Source: VRUE01 sp963817905 (GTDB lineage Bacteria; Actinomycetota; Thermoleophilia; Solirubrobacterales; 70-9). Taken from it: a stretch of 64,000 nt of DNA. Below, in pieces: positions 43,674 to 51,204 of this stretch. The notes below the pieces were generated by a model. It ran no database searches. It was not told the DNA's origin and worked only from the letters and a program-made list of their open reading frames with translations. Position numbers and translations under genes: made by a program. Positions within the stretch are counted from its first letter, which is position 1, and the number at the start of each line of letters is the position of its first letter. The stretch spans positions 248,001 to 312,000 of the forward strand of contig CAWFPS010000003.1 of the NCBI GenBank assembly GCA_963817905.1, written 5' to 3'.

Positions 43674-43916
43674 ATGGAGATCGGGGTACGTGATCTGCGC
43701 AACCGAACCGCCAGCGTGATCGATGCGGTGAAGGCCGGCGAGAGAGTCGTCCTGACGGTGAACGGCGACCCGCTGGCGGACATCGTCCCCCACGGCCAGC
43801 GGACCCGCTGGCTCGGCGGCGCCCAGCTTCGCGAGCAACTTCGAGAGCGATCCGCCGATCCCGCTTTGCGCCATCAGCTTGACGAGCTGGCCGGCCAGAC
43901 CCTCGACGAGCTTTGA
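43674..43916 (+). CDS. Phd/YefM-type antitoxin
   Basis: An 80-residue antitoxin. EIGVRDLRNRTASVIDAVKAG is the DNA-binding Phd/YefM opening, with LTVNGDPLADIVP completing the domain. The C-terminal 35 residues are charged and helical and should wrap the toxin. ATG, 7 nt after TACGCT. Its stop overlaps the toxin TTG start (TTGA), the normal coupling of type II pairs. Probably represses its own promoter together with the toxin. Confidence 0.88.
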   Translation: MEIGVRDLRNRTASVIDAVKAGERVVLTVNGDPLADIVPHGQRTRWLGGAQLREQLRERSADPALRHQLDELAGQTLDEL

Positions 43917-44320
43917 CCGCACCTCCCGCCGGCCTGCTCGACACATCGGTCTTCATCGCCCGTGGGGCCGGCCGCCCTCTGGGCGAGCTACCGGATCGCG
44001 TTGCCGTGTCCGTCGTCACGATTGGCGAGCTACAACTCGGCGTCCTCAAAGCAAGCGACGACGCCACCCGAGCCCGGCGCGCCGACACCCTCTCCCTCGC
44101 CCGTTCCGCCGACCCAATGCCAATCAGCGAGGCAGTGATGACTGCGTGGGCACGACTTGTCGCTGACTGCCAGGCAGCGGGCATTCACCGCACGGTCAAG
44201 CTAACCGACGCCTTGATTGCGGCCACCGCCGTGGTGCACGGCCTCCCGGTGGTCAGCCAAGACGGCGACTTCGCCAAGATCGCCGTGGCCCATAGGTCAC
44301 TCCGCACAATTGGCGTTTGA
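43913..44320 (+). CDS. vapC: PIN-domain RNase toxin, VapC family
   Basis: A 135-residue PIN nuclease. Acidic residues of the active site lie in GLLDTSVFIA (first Asp), VVTIGELQLGVL (Glu), KLTDALIAATAVVHG (Asp) and VSQDGDFAKI (Asp), all in family order. VapC toxins cleave specific RNAs such as tRNAs or rRNA and are blocked by the partner antitoxin immediately upstream. TTG start inside the antitoxin stop. The pair lies between a truncated and a complete copy of a duplicated chromosomal segment. Confidence 0.92.
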   Translation: MTAPPAGLLDTSVFIARGAGRPLGELPDRVAVSVVTIGELQLGVLKASDDATRARRADTLSLARSADPMPISEAVMTAWARLVADCQAAGIHRTVKLTDALIAATAVVHGLPVVSQDGDFAKIAVAHRSLRTIGV

Positions 44321-44333
44321 GCTTATTAACGCG

Positions 44334-44366
44334 CGCACTTTCGTCGTTCGGAAGTTGGTCAACTGA
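44334..44366 (+). pseudogene. remnant of the greA 3' end
   Basis: Eleven codons RTFVVRKLVN-stop, nearly identical in protein to the greA end RTFVVRKLVG-stop at 43356-43385, but different at silent positions (TTC GTC GTT CGG against TTC GTG GTG CGG). It lies 27 nt before the TTG start of the full PKD gene, just as greA lies 27 nt before the truncated copy. It marks the border of an old tandem duplication. Confidence 0.75.
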
Positions 44367-44393
44367 GCGGTACCGGTGTAGCCTGAACCGGTC

Positions 44394-46157
44394 TTGTCAG
44401 AGTTCAAACTGAAGACCCGGTTGGCGCTGGCGCTGGCGGCGATCGCCGTCCTCGCCCACGGCGCGGGCGCGGCGACGGCCGGGACGCTCTACACCAACAA
44501 CTACAGCTCCAAGCAGGTCGCGGCTTTCTCGATCGGCGCCGGCGGCTTGCTGACACCGCTGGCAGGATCGCCGTTTGCCGCGCCGTACTACGCGGAAGAG
44601 ATCGCGATCACGCCCGACGGCCGGACAATGGTGCAGTCCTACGGATTCTTCCTCGACCGGCAGATCGGCTCATTCTCGATCTCGGCCGATGGATCTCCAA
44701 CCCCGATCGGCGCGATCCCGGCGGCGATATACGGCAACCCGGCGATCACGCCCGACGGCCGCTTCGCCTATCTGCCGGGAGCAGTCGCCGGCGTCGTCGG
44801 GTTCGCGATCGGCGCCGCTGGAGACCTGACGGAAGTGGGCAGCTTCGGCAGCTTCGGCAGCGAGGAAATGGTCGCGATCGCGCCCGACGGCCGCTTCCTC
44901 TTCCTCCCCAGCTTTGCGGGCGGAACGATCGAGCGCTACGAGATCCAGAACGACGGCACGCTGGCCCCGCTCGGCCCTGCCCCGGTTGGCCTGTTCCACC
45001 CCGTGTCGATGCAGATCACGACCGACGGAGCCTTCGCTGTCGCGCTCGGCATCGGAGGAGCGCCGGAAGTCCGGCTCCAGGCACTCGCGGTGGGTGCGGA
45101 CGGCAGCCTGACTCCCCTCGGCCCCTCGACTATCCCAACCGACACCACCCCAAGCGCTCCGGTCATCTCACCCGATGGCCGCTTCGTATACGTGGCCGAC
45201 GGCAACAACGACACGATCACCGCCTTTTCCCTGGGCGCCGGTGGCCTCAGTCAAATTGGCGCCCCTGTTGCAGCCGGCTTCGAAGATCCGGAAGCCGTCG
45301 GCATGTCGGTCGACGGCCGCTATCTCTACGCCACGTTCAACGGCAGCGAAGTCATCCAGGCCTTCTCCGTGGGCGCCGACGGAACCCTGACCAAGATCGG
45401 CGGTCCGGCCCCGACCGGTGGCGAAAGCGACGGTTCGGCGTTGATTGCACGGCCCGCCGTGCCGACGGCGCGACTCGCACCACCGCCACCGGTGACGCCA
45501 GGCAAGAAGGTGAGTCTCGACGCAGGCGCCTCCAGCGACGTCGGCGCGGCGATCGCCAGCTACGCCTGGGATTTCGGCGACGGCACCGCCCTGCCCGCGG
45601 GAGGAGCCACGACCGACCACGTCTTCAAGCCCGGCGTCTACGAGGTGAAGGTCACTGTCAACGACGACGCCGGTTGCACGGGCTTCGTCTTCACCGGCCA
45701 GAGCGCCTTCTGCAATGGTCGCGAAGCGACGGCGACCGCGACGATCGACACCCTGCCCGTGGTCCAGAGCCTGCGGGTCGCGCCCGCCAGGTTCGCCGGC
45801 GCCTCGGCGTCGAAAAAGCGCAAGAAGAAGCGCGGCAGCACCATCCGCTACAAGCTGAGCGAGAAGGCCAAGGTCGCCTTCACGCTCCAGGGCAAGAGCC
45901 CGGGTCGCAAGCTAGGCAAGAAGTGCAAGCGCAAGACGAAGGCGAACGCCGGCAAGCGCAAGTGCACCCGCTTCCGAACCGTCGGCAAGCTCTCGGCAAG
46001 GGGCAAGGCGGGTAAGAACGCGCGCCGCTTGCCCGCCAAGCTCAAGGGCAAGCGCCTCAAGCCGGGTCCTTACCGCCTGACCGCCGTGGCGATCGACTCA
46101 GCGGGCGGCAAGTCAGCCACCAAGCGCACCGGCTTCAAGGTCAAGAAGACCCGCTGA
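44394..46157 (+). CDS. secreted lactonase-like beta-propeller with PKD domain
   Basis: A 587-residue exported protein. Signal peptide LALALAAIAVLAHGAGAATA, then seven-bladed lactonase-like repeats (FSIGAGGLLTPLAGSPF, ITPDGRFAYLP, ISPDGRFVYVADGNNDTIT), a PKD domain near residues 365-455 (DAGASSDVGAAIASYAWDFG), and a basic tail with KRKKKRGSTIRYKLSEKAKV leading to the repeat shared with 43413. TTG start, 9 nt after TAGCCT. Similar proteins are abundant in Solirubrobacterales and probably surface-exposed; lactonase activity is not implied. Convergent with trxB. Confidence 0.8.
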   Translation: MSEFKLKTRLALALAAIAVLAHGAGAATAGTLYTNNYSSKQVAAFSIGAGGLLTPLAGSPFAAPYYAEEIAITPDGRTMVQSYGFFLDRQIGSFSISADGSPTPIGAIPAAIYGNPAITPDGRFAYLPGAVAGVVGFAIGAAGDLTEVGSFGSFGSEEMVAIAPDGRFLFLPSFAGGTIERYEIQNDGTLAPLGPAPVGLFHPVSMQITTDGAFAVALGIGGAPEVRLQALAVGADGSLTPLGPSTIPTDTTPSAPVISPDGRFVYVADGNNDTITAFSLGAGGLSQIGAPVAAGFEDPEAVGMSVDGRYLYATFNGSEVIQAFSVGADGTLTKIGGPAPTGGESDGSALIARPAVPTARLAPPPPVTPGKKVSLDAGASSDVGAAIASYAWDFGDGTALPAGGATTDHVFKPGVYEVKVTVNDDAGCTGFVFTGQSAFCNGREATATATIDTLPVVQSLRVAPARFAGASASKKRKKKRGSTIRYKLSEKAKVAFTLQGKSPGRKLGKKCKRKTKANAGKRKCTRFRTVGKLSARGKAGKNARRLPAKLKGKRLKPGPYRLTAVAIDSAGGKSATKRTGFKVKKTR

Positions 46158-46253
46158 CACTCCCGTCACCGTCCTCGATGCGGCTCTATCGCGGATCTCA
46201 CGCCCGTAGGTAGGTCGCACCCTCCGGAAGCCACGAAGCGGAGCTTGCCGAGA

Positions 46254-47264
46254 TCAGCTGCCAGGTGTCGGAGCGACCTCTACCGGCTCGCCGCCGACGG
46301 CCCAGTGGGCCTCGGGGCTGGGTGGGGTGTCGCGCAGGTACCACTCGGCGTCGAGGGCGCCCTTGCAGCCGCTGCCGGCCGCGGTTACGGCCTGGCGGTA
46401 GGTGTGGTCGACCACGTCGCCGACGGCGAAGACGCCCTGCAGGTTGGTGCGGGTGGAGCCCGGCTCGGTAAGGATGTAGCCGTTCTCGTCGGTCCCGACC
46501 TGACCGGCGACGACCTCGGAGCGGGGGATGTGGCCGATCGCGACGAAAGCGCCCTCGGCGGCGAAGTCCTCGCTCTCGCCGGTCTCGACGTTGCGCAGGC
46601 GCACGTGGGCAAGGTGGCCGCCCTCGCCGGCCACGAACTCCTCCGGGACGTAGGGGGTCTTGAACTCGATATTGGCCTGCTCCTGGGTCCGCTCAAGCAT
46701 GATCTTCGAGGCACGGAACTCCTCGCGGCGGTTGACCACGGTCAACTCGCTGGCGAACTTGGAGATGAAGATCGAGTCCTCCATCGCCGAGTCGCCGCCG
46801 CCGATCACGAGCACCTTCTGGCCCTTGAAGAAGGCGCCGTCGCAGACGCCGCAGGTGGAGACGCCGCAGCCGCTGAGCTCGATCTCACCGGGGATGCCGA
46901 GTCGGCGCGGCTCCGCCCCCATCGCCAAAATCACCGTTTTCGCCAGGTACTCCTCGTCGCCAAGGTAGACCTTCTGCACGCCGCCGTCGGAGAGCTCGAC
47001 CCGGTCGACGTCGTCGCTGACGAAGCGGGTGCCGAAGCGCTCGGCCTGGGCGCGGAACTGGGTCATCATCTCCGGCCCCATGATCCCCTCTGGATAACCC
47101 GGGTAGTTCTCGACGTCGGTGGTGTTCTGCAGCTGCCCGCCCCACTGGAAGCCCTCGAAAACGAGCGGCTCGAGGTTGGCGCGGGCGGTGTAGAGCGCCG
47201 CCGTGTAGCCAGCAGGCCCACCGCCGACGACGATCGTGTTCTCGACCTTCTTCGTGTCTGTCAT
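46254..47264 (-). CDS. trxB: thioredoxin-disulfide reductase
   Basis: A 336-residue NADPH- and FAD-dependent thioredoxin reductase. FAD loop VVGGGPAGYTAALYTARA near the N-terminus, redox pair in STCGVCDGAFF, NADPH motif VIGGGDSAMEDS, and the C-terminal GVFAVGDVVDHTYRQAVTAA. Supplies electrons to thioredoxin, and so to MsrA (6320) and related systems. ATG at 47264 has AGGGATAGAT in front, and TAGACT further up; the region upstream is AT-rich (TACTATACAAAGTAAAG). The last 25 residues extend beyond the usual end. Confidence 0.96.
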   Translation of the reverse strand: MTDTKKVENTIVVGGGPAGYTAALYTARANLEPLVFEGFQWGGQLQNTTDVENYPGYPEGIMGPEMMTQFRAQAERFGTRFVSDDVDRVELSDGGVQKVYLGDEEYLAKTVILAMGAEPRRLGIPGEIELSGCGVSTCGVCDGAFFKGQKVLVIGGGDSAMEDSIFISKFASELTVVNRREEFRASKIMLERTQEQANIEFKTPYVPEEFVAGEGGHLAHVRLRNVETGESEDFAAEGAFVAIGHIPRSEVVAGQVGTDENGYILTEPGSTRTNLQGVFAVGDVVDHTYRQAVTAAGSGCKGALDAEWYLRDTPPSPEAHWAVGGEPVEVAPTPGS

Positions 47265-47425
47265 ATCTATCCCTAAGTCTAGTCTCAGCGCCAATACTTT
47301 ACTTTGTATAGTACGGCTCCAGTCGGGGCGAATCAAGCTCTGTGATCTCACCGCATGCCGCGTTCTGTTTGTTCAGGCCGCTCCTACGCATAGGCTTCGG
47401 CGATGCGCGGCCCTGTCTCGGGGAA

Positions 47426-48190
47426 ATGGTTGGAATGCTGAGCAGGGGACTGGCATGGCTCGGTTCCTTCGCGGACATCATCGCGCTTGGGCTAGTAGCG
47501 GCGACGACGGGGCTTGCGCTTGCGCATTCTGCGGATTTTCCGAGCACCGGTGCCTGGTCTTCTGGTCACGTCCTCCCGCCGGCACAGATCCTTGCTGCCG
47601 TTCTGCTGGTCATTTCCCAGATCACCGTAGTCCTCACCGCACGAAGGAGACAGCGAAACCGGGAGCTTGAAAGTGCCTGTCGAGAGGTGGCTGCATGCAT
47701 CGACGAACTATGCCCGTCGCTGCCTTTGCGGGAAGTAGGAGTACATATTTGGGCGGTTTCGGGGCTGCCTTTCGCCAGGCACCTGCGTCGCTCGGGCAGT
47801 TTCCTCCTGCTGAGCAACAGGGCGCGTTCGGGAATCCGCTGGACCAAGGGAAAGGGGGTGGTCGGTGCGGCTTGGCAGAAGGAAATGCGGGTCATCAAAG
47901 ATATTGAAACAATTCGCACTAAGGCAACCTCGGAAGGGGCGTACATGGCGCTGCCGGACGGGGATCGGCTGGGGCTTTCGTGGGAGGACTTCGTGAAGAC
48001 GCCGCGCTATCAGATCGTTTGCGCCAATCCGCTCTACAACCGTGGAAACGGCCGTGCCAAGCCGGTCGTGCGCGGCGTGGTTGCGATAGATGTCGCCCGG
48101 CCCGGACACTTCAGCGAAGTCGACGCGCCAACCAAAAGTCCCAAGTTTGCTTCCGTCGTAGGGCTCTGCGAAACTGCTCTTGAGAATTAA
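47426..48190 (+). CDS. membrane protein with GAF-like domain
   Basis: A 254-residue protein with two membrane helices (FADIIALGLVAATTGLALAH and ILAAVLLVISQITVVL), a basic linker, and a C-terminal domain with FLLLSNRARSGIRWTKGKGV and VRGVVAIDVARPG that resembles a GAF sensory domain. It may sense small ligands or redox state near the membrane. ATG at 47426 is preferred, following GGGGAAA. A gene for a 52-residue protein follows 16 nt later with its own strong ribosome site, so the two are likely co-transcribed. Confidence 0.6.
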   Translation: MVGMLSRGLAWLGSFADIIALGLVAATTGLALAHSADFPSTGAWSSGHVLPPAQILAAVLLVISQITVVLTARRRQRNRELESACREVAACIDELCPSLPLREVGVHIWAVSGLPFARHLRRSGSFLLLSNRARSGIRWTKGKGVVGAAWQKEMRVIKDIETIRTKATSEGAYMALPDGDRLGLSWEDFVKTPRYQIVCANPLYNRGNGRAKPVVRGVVAIDVARPGHFSEVDAPTKSPKFASVVGLCETALEN

Positions 48191-48206
48191 TGAAGGAGGC
48201 ATTCGC

Positions 48207-48365
48207 ATGACACCACAAGAACGTGCAAAAGCCCAGGAGCGGTCTCTGCAAGGAACCGGCCCCCGCATCGTCACCGTCGAGACTCTCCACCGCTTGGAAC
48301 GCGAGGAAGCACCGAAGCACCTGATCAAGGCCGCGCAGAGGGCGATCAAGACGAACCCCGTCTAG
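48207..48365 (+). CDS. small basic protein downstream of GAF-like gene
   Basis: A 52-residue basic, helical protein (MTPQERAKAQERSLQGTGPR). AAGGAGG lies 7 nt before the ATG, the best ribosome site in this region, which argues for real translation. It follows the membrane GAF-like gene by 16 nt and ends 7 nt before the convergent LPG-synthase-like gene. No domain can be recognised. Confidence 0.55.
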   Translation: MTPQERAKAQERSLQGTGPRIVTVETLHRLEREEAPKHLIKAAQRAIKTNPV

Positions 48366-48371
48366 ATCGCC

Positions 48372-49493
48372 TCAGTTTGCGGCGGGCTCCAGCCCCGGCG
48401 TGGGCTTTGGAGAGCGCTCGACGGGCAGGCCGTCAGCTTCCCAGCGGGTGACGGTTTTGCGGAGCTGGAAGAAGGCGGCAACTCCGAACGGGATCGGCAT
48501 CCAGAAGGCGATCAGGCGGTAGATCAGGATGGCCGGGAAGACGGTGTCCTCGGGAATGCCGAAGAGTACGAAGGCGCCGATCATGCCGGCGTCGACGGCG
48601 CCGACCCCGGCGGGGGCGAAGGGGATCAGGTTGGCGACCATGCCGAGGAAGAAGCCCTGGACGACGACGGCCAGCGGCACGTGCACGCCGAAGGCGTGGA
48701 AGGAGGCCCAGAGGATGCCGACGTTGGCCGCCCAGTAGCCGGCCGCGCCGATCACCGCGAGGCCGCCCTTCGAGGGATGGGCGAAAAGGCCGATCGCGAA
48801 GCGAAAGCCCTCGGCGAAGGTGGCGGGCACCCGGCCCACCTGGCGGGCGATCGCCCGGCCGCGGTCGCCGTGGACGAAGCGGGCGATGCGCGGCCCCAGG
48901 TCGGGCGGGATCAGGGCCAGCAGCAGGCCGAGCGCGAGCAGCACCCCGGCCACGCCGGCGGGAACGATGGTCAGCTCGACCGAGGACTTGCCATGGAGGA
49001 CCCCGGTGCGCAAGAGCACGCCGAAGAGGATCAGGGCCAGCGGGTAGAAGGCGTAGTGGAGGGTGAGGAAGGCGACCATCCGCCGGGCCACGTCGTGGCG
49101 GCGCATCCCCGCTTTGCGCAGCGCCCACCAGGTGAGCACAATCCCGCCCGCCCCGGCGGCGGAGAAGAGCAGCGTCGCCGCCAGGCCGGCCATGTTGATC
49201 TCATAGGTCTCCATCCAGCTGAGCCGCAACGCGTCGCCGCCGACCACCGCCTTGAAGAGGGCGATGTAGGTGCCAAAGGCGACGACGTTGAAGCCGATCG
49301 CGACCGCGATCCAGACCGGGTCGGCGTCGCCGAGCTTGCCCAGCGCGTTGCTCAACCCGACCAGCTTTGGGAAGAGGAAGTAGATCCCGACCAGCAACGC
49401 GACGACCACGACCGCCGTCTGGATCAGGCGCCGTCGCGTGAAGATCGGTAGTTCGGCAGGATCGCCGCCGTTCACCGAGTCCTCGGGAGACAC
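48372..49493 (-). CDS. lysylphosphatidylglycerol synthase-type membrane domain protein
   Basis: A 373-residue membrane protein with about eight helices of the LPG_synthase_TM (UPF0104) family. GLAATLLFSAAGAGGIVLTW, HYAFYPLALIL and PFAPAGVGAVDAGMIG with the FGIPEDTVFPAILIYRLIAFW segment are characteristic of flippase-like domains. It lacks the soluble aminoacyl-transferase half of MprF, so it is more probably a lipid transporter or flippase. GTG start, 9 nt after TAGCTT. It is followed by a PAP2-type gene on the same strand upstream. Confidence 0.8.
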   Translation of the reverse strand: MSPEDSVNGGDPAELPIFTRRRLIQTAVVVVALLVGIYFLFPKLVGLSNALGKLGDADPVWIAVAIGFNVVAFGTYIALFKAVVGGDALRLSWMETYEINMAGLAATLLFSAAGAGGIVLTWWALRKAGMRRHDVARRMVAFLTLHYAFYPLALILFGVLLRTGVLHGKSSVELTIVPAGVAGVLLALGLLLALIPPDLGPRIARFVHGDRGRAIARQVGRVPATFAEGFRFAIGLFAHPSKGGLAVIGAAGYWAANVGILWASFHAFGVHVPLAVVVQGFFLGMVANLIPFAPAGVGAVDAGMIGAFVLFGIPEDTVFPAILIYRLIAFWMPIPFGVAAFFQLRKTVTRWEADGLPVERSPKPTPGLEPAAN

Positions 49494-49503
49494 CCCAGGG
49501 AAG

Positions 49504-50517
49504 CTACCCGCTGGCGAGGCGCTCCAAGCGCCGCAGCCCCGCGGTCACCCCTTCGACGGCCGGCTCGGCCAGCGGCTCGCCGCGCCGCACGGCCGCGACC
49601 AGGCCGGCGCCGGCGAGCAGGTCGGTGACGTAGTGCTCGCCCAGGTAGACCAGCGCAAATCCCAGCGTCAGCGAGTAGGTCCAGCCGACGGCGCCCTCGA
49701 CCGGGCCACCGGCCTCGCTGAGCGCGAGCGCCGCCATCGCCGAGGTCGCGAAGTGCAGCGAGGGCATCGCCGCCCAGGGGTTGCCGCCGAGCGCGCTGTA
49801 CATCTTCGGCCAGGCCGTGCCCCAGGTGTCTTCGCCGACGCCGATCATGATCCGCTCCACCTTCTCGCCGGTCATCCCTTCCTCGGAGGCCCACCAGGGC
49901 GGCGAGGTCGGGATCGCGAAGTAGGCGATGCAACCGATGTCGAAGACCGCGGCCATCTGGCGGGCGGCACGGGGGAAGCGCTCGGGATGGCGCCAGAGGA
50001 TCCAGGCGAGGGCGAGGTAGGGCTCGAAGAACCAGAGCCAGTGCGTCCAGGTGAGGACGCGGTTGACGGTGCCGACCCGGCGCAGCCGCGCCAGGCCCCG
50101 CTGCAGGCGAGCGTTGGGCAGGCGGCCGAGGCCGAGCACCCGGTCGGCGACGATCGGGTAGCGGCTGCGCAGGCGGCCCTGCAGGCGCTCGGGGTCGTCG
50201 TAGGGAAGCTCGTGGACCATGATGAAGGCCCACATCTGCATCGCGTAGAGGGCGACGTCGCGCTTGCGCGAGCGCGGATAGAGCACCGCGATCGCCAGCG
50301 GGCCGGCGGCGCAGGCGGCAATCGTGACCGGCGCCGGCGCCCGCAGCCGTTTGCGCAGCAGGGGCACCGCAAAGGCAGCGGCGACCGCGCTCGCGGCTCC
50401 GGCACGCAGCGCGAGCCGGAGCGCCGGAGATGGCTTGGGCTTCTCCTCCGCATAGGGTCGGCGAGTAGTAGGAGCCGCCGCCCGCGTGATTAGAATGGCC
50501 GCGCTTTGGCGCCCCAC
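49504..50517 (-). CDS. PAP2-superfamily membrane protein
   Basis: A protein of about 330 residues with several membrane helices and the PAP2/inositolphosphotransferase motifs near the C-terminus: AAMPSLHFATS (PSxH) and LVYLGEHYVTDLLAGAG (HYxxD). Such proteins remove phosphate from lipids or transfer phospho-head groups. The start is uncertain: conserved-looking sequence begins at RRPYAEEKPKP, no ATG/GTG/TTG lies close before it, and the GTG at 50517 used here overlaps the start of the divergent subunit II-like gene. Its end lies 10 nt from the LPG-synthase-like gene start. Confidence 0.75.
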   Translation of the reverse strand: MGRQSAAILITRAAAPTTRRPYAEEKPKPSPALRLALRAGAASAVAAAFAVPLLRKRLRAPAPVTIAACAAGPLAIAVLYPRSRKRDVALYAMQMWAFIMVHELPYDDPERLQGRLRSRYPIVADRVLGLGRLPNARLQRGLARLRRVGTVNRVLTWTHWLWFFEPYLALAWILWRHPERFPRAARQMAAVFDIGCIAYFAIPTSPPWWASEEGMTGEKVERIMIGVGEDTWGTAWPKMYSALGGNPWAAMPSLHFATSAMAALALSEAGGPVEGAVGWTYSLTLGFALVYLGEHYVTDLLAGAGLVAAVRRGEPLAEPAVEGVTAGLRRLERLASG

Positions 50518-51204
50518 TCTCCTGGCACCGACCAGATCGACACCCTGCTTTGGATTGGCTTCGTCGCCGCGGCGATCCTGATCGTCGCGATCAACGGCGC
50601 GCTGATCTACGCCCTGCGCCGCTACCGCGGCGATCGCGGTGCCGAGCCGCGCCAGGTTCGCGGCAGCCGCGGCAGCCAGTGGCGGGCCGGCGCCGTGCTC
50701 ACCGCCTTCGCCGCGGTCGTCCTGATCGCCAGCCTGATCTACACCGACAAGGCGCGCGAGACGCCGGCGACCGGCGCCGCCGGCCTCGCCTCGGCAACCT
50801 CGAAGCCGCTGCGGATCGAAGCGACGGGCCAGCAGTGGCTCTGGCGCTACGACTACCCGAACAAAGCCTTCAGCTACTACAAGCTGGTCGTCCCGGTCGA
50901 CACCACGGTCGAACTCGACCTGATCTCGACCGATGTGATCCACACCTGGGATGTGCCGGCGCTGGCGCCCATGCGCGACGCGGTTCCGGGCAAGACCAAC
51001 CACGTCGTCTTCCGCGCCGACGAAGAAGGCGTCTACGACGGCCAGTCGGCGACCTTCTCCGGCCAGGCCTACGCGGCGATGCGGACCGAGGTCGAGGTCG
51101 TCTCGCCGGCCGCCTACGAAGCCTTCGTCAAGCAGCAGAAGACCGACATCCAGGCCGCCCAGGATCGCGTCGTCGGCCTGATCGAAAAGGGAGAAGTACC
51201 GTGA
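50506..51204 (+). CDS. cytochrome oxidase subunit II homologue lacking the CuA site
   Basis: A 232-residue protein with two N-terminal membrane helices and a cupredoxin domain of the COX2 family. Aligned without gaps to the canonical subunit II at 60555-61349 over 50 residues (from DVIH to the final Met), four of six CuA ligands are replaced: Cys to Ser181, Glu to Thr183, Cys to Ser185, His to Tyr189; His146 and Met192 remain. QQWLWRYDYPN keeps the aromatic entry region. TTG start, 9 nt after TAGAAT. Overlaps the subunit I homologue (GTGA). Quinol-type subunit II also lacks CuA, but here subunit I is altered too. Confidence 0.85.
   Translation: MAPHSPGTDQIDTLLWIGFVAAAILIVAINGALIYALRRYRGDRGAEPRQVRGSRGSQWRAGAVLTAFAAVVLIASLIYTDKARETPATGAAGLASATSKPLRIEATGQQWLWRYDYPNKAFSYYKLVVPVDTTVELDLISTDVIHTWDVPALAPMRDAVPGKTNHVVFRADEEGVYDGQSATFSGQAYAAMRTEVEVVSPAAYEAFVKQQKTDIQAAQDRVVGLIEKGEVP

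Noticed and set aside
49872..50453. Minus-strand frame starting at ATG 50453 in the PAP2 locus
   Set aside because: It is in a different frame from the PSxH and HYxxD motifs and is Arg/Ser/Pro-rich throughout, so it is a shadow of the PAP2 gene.
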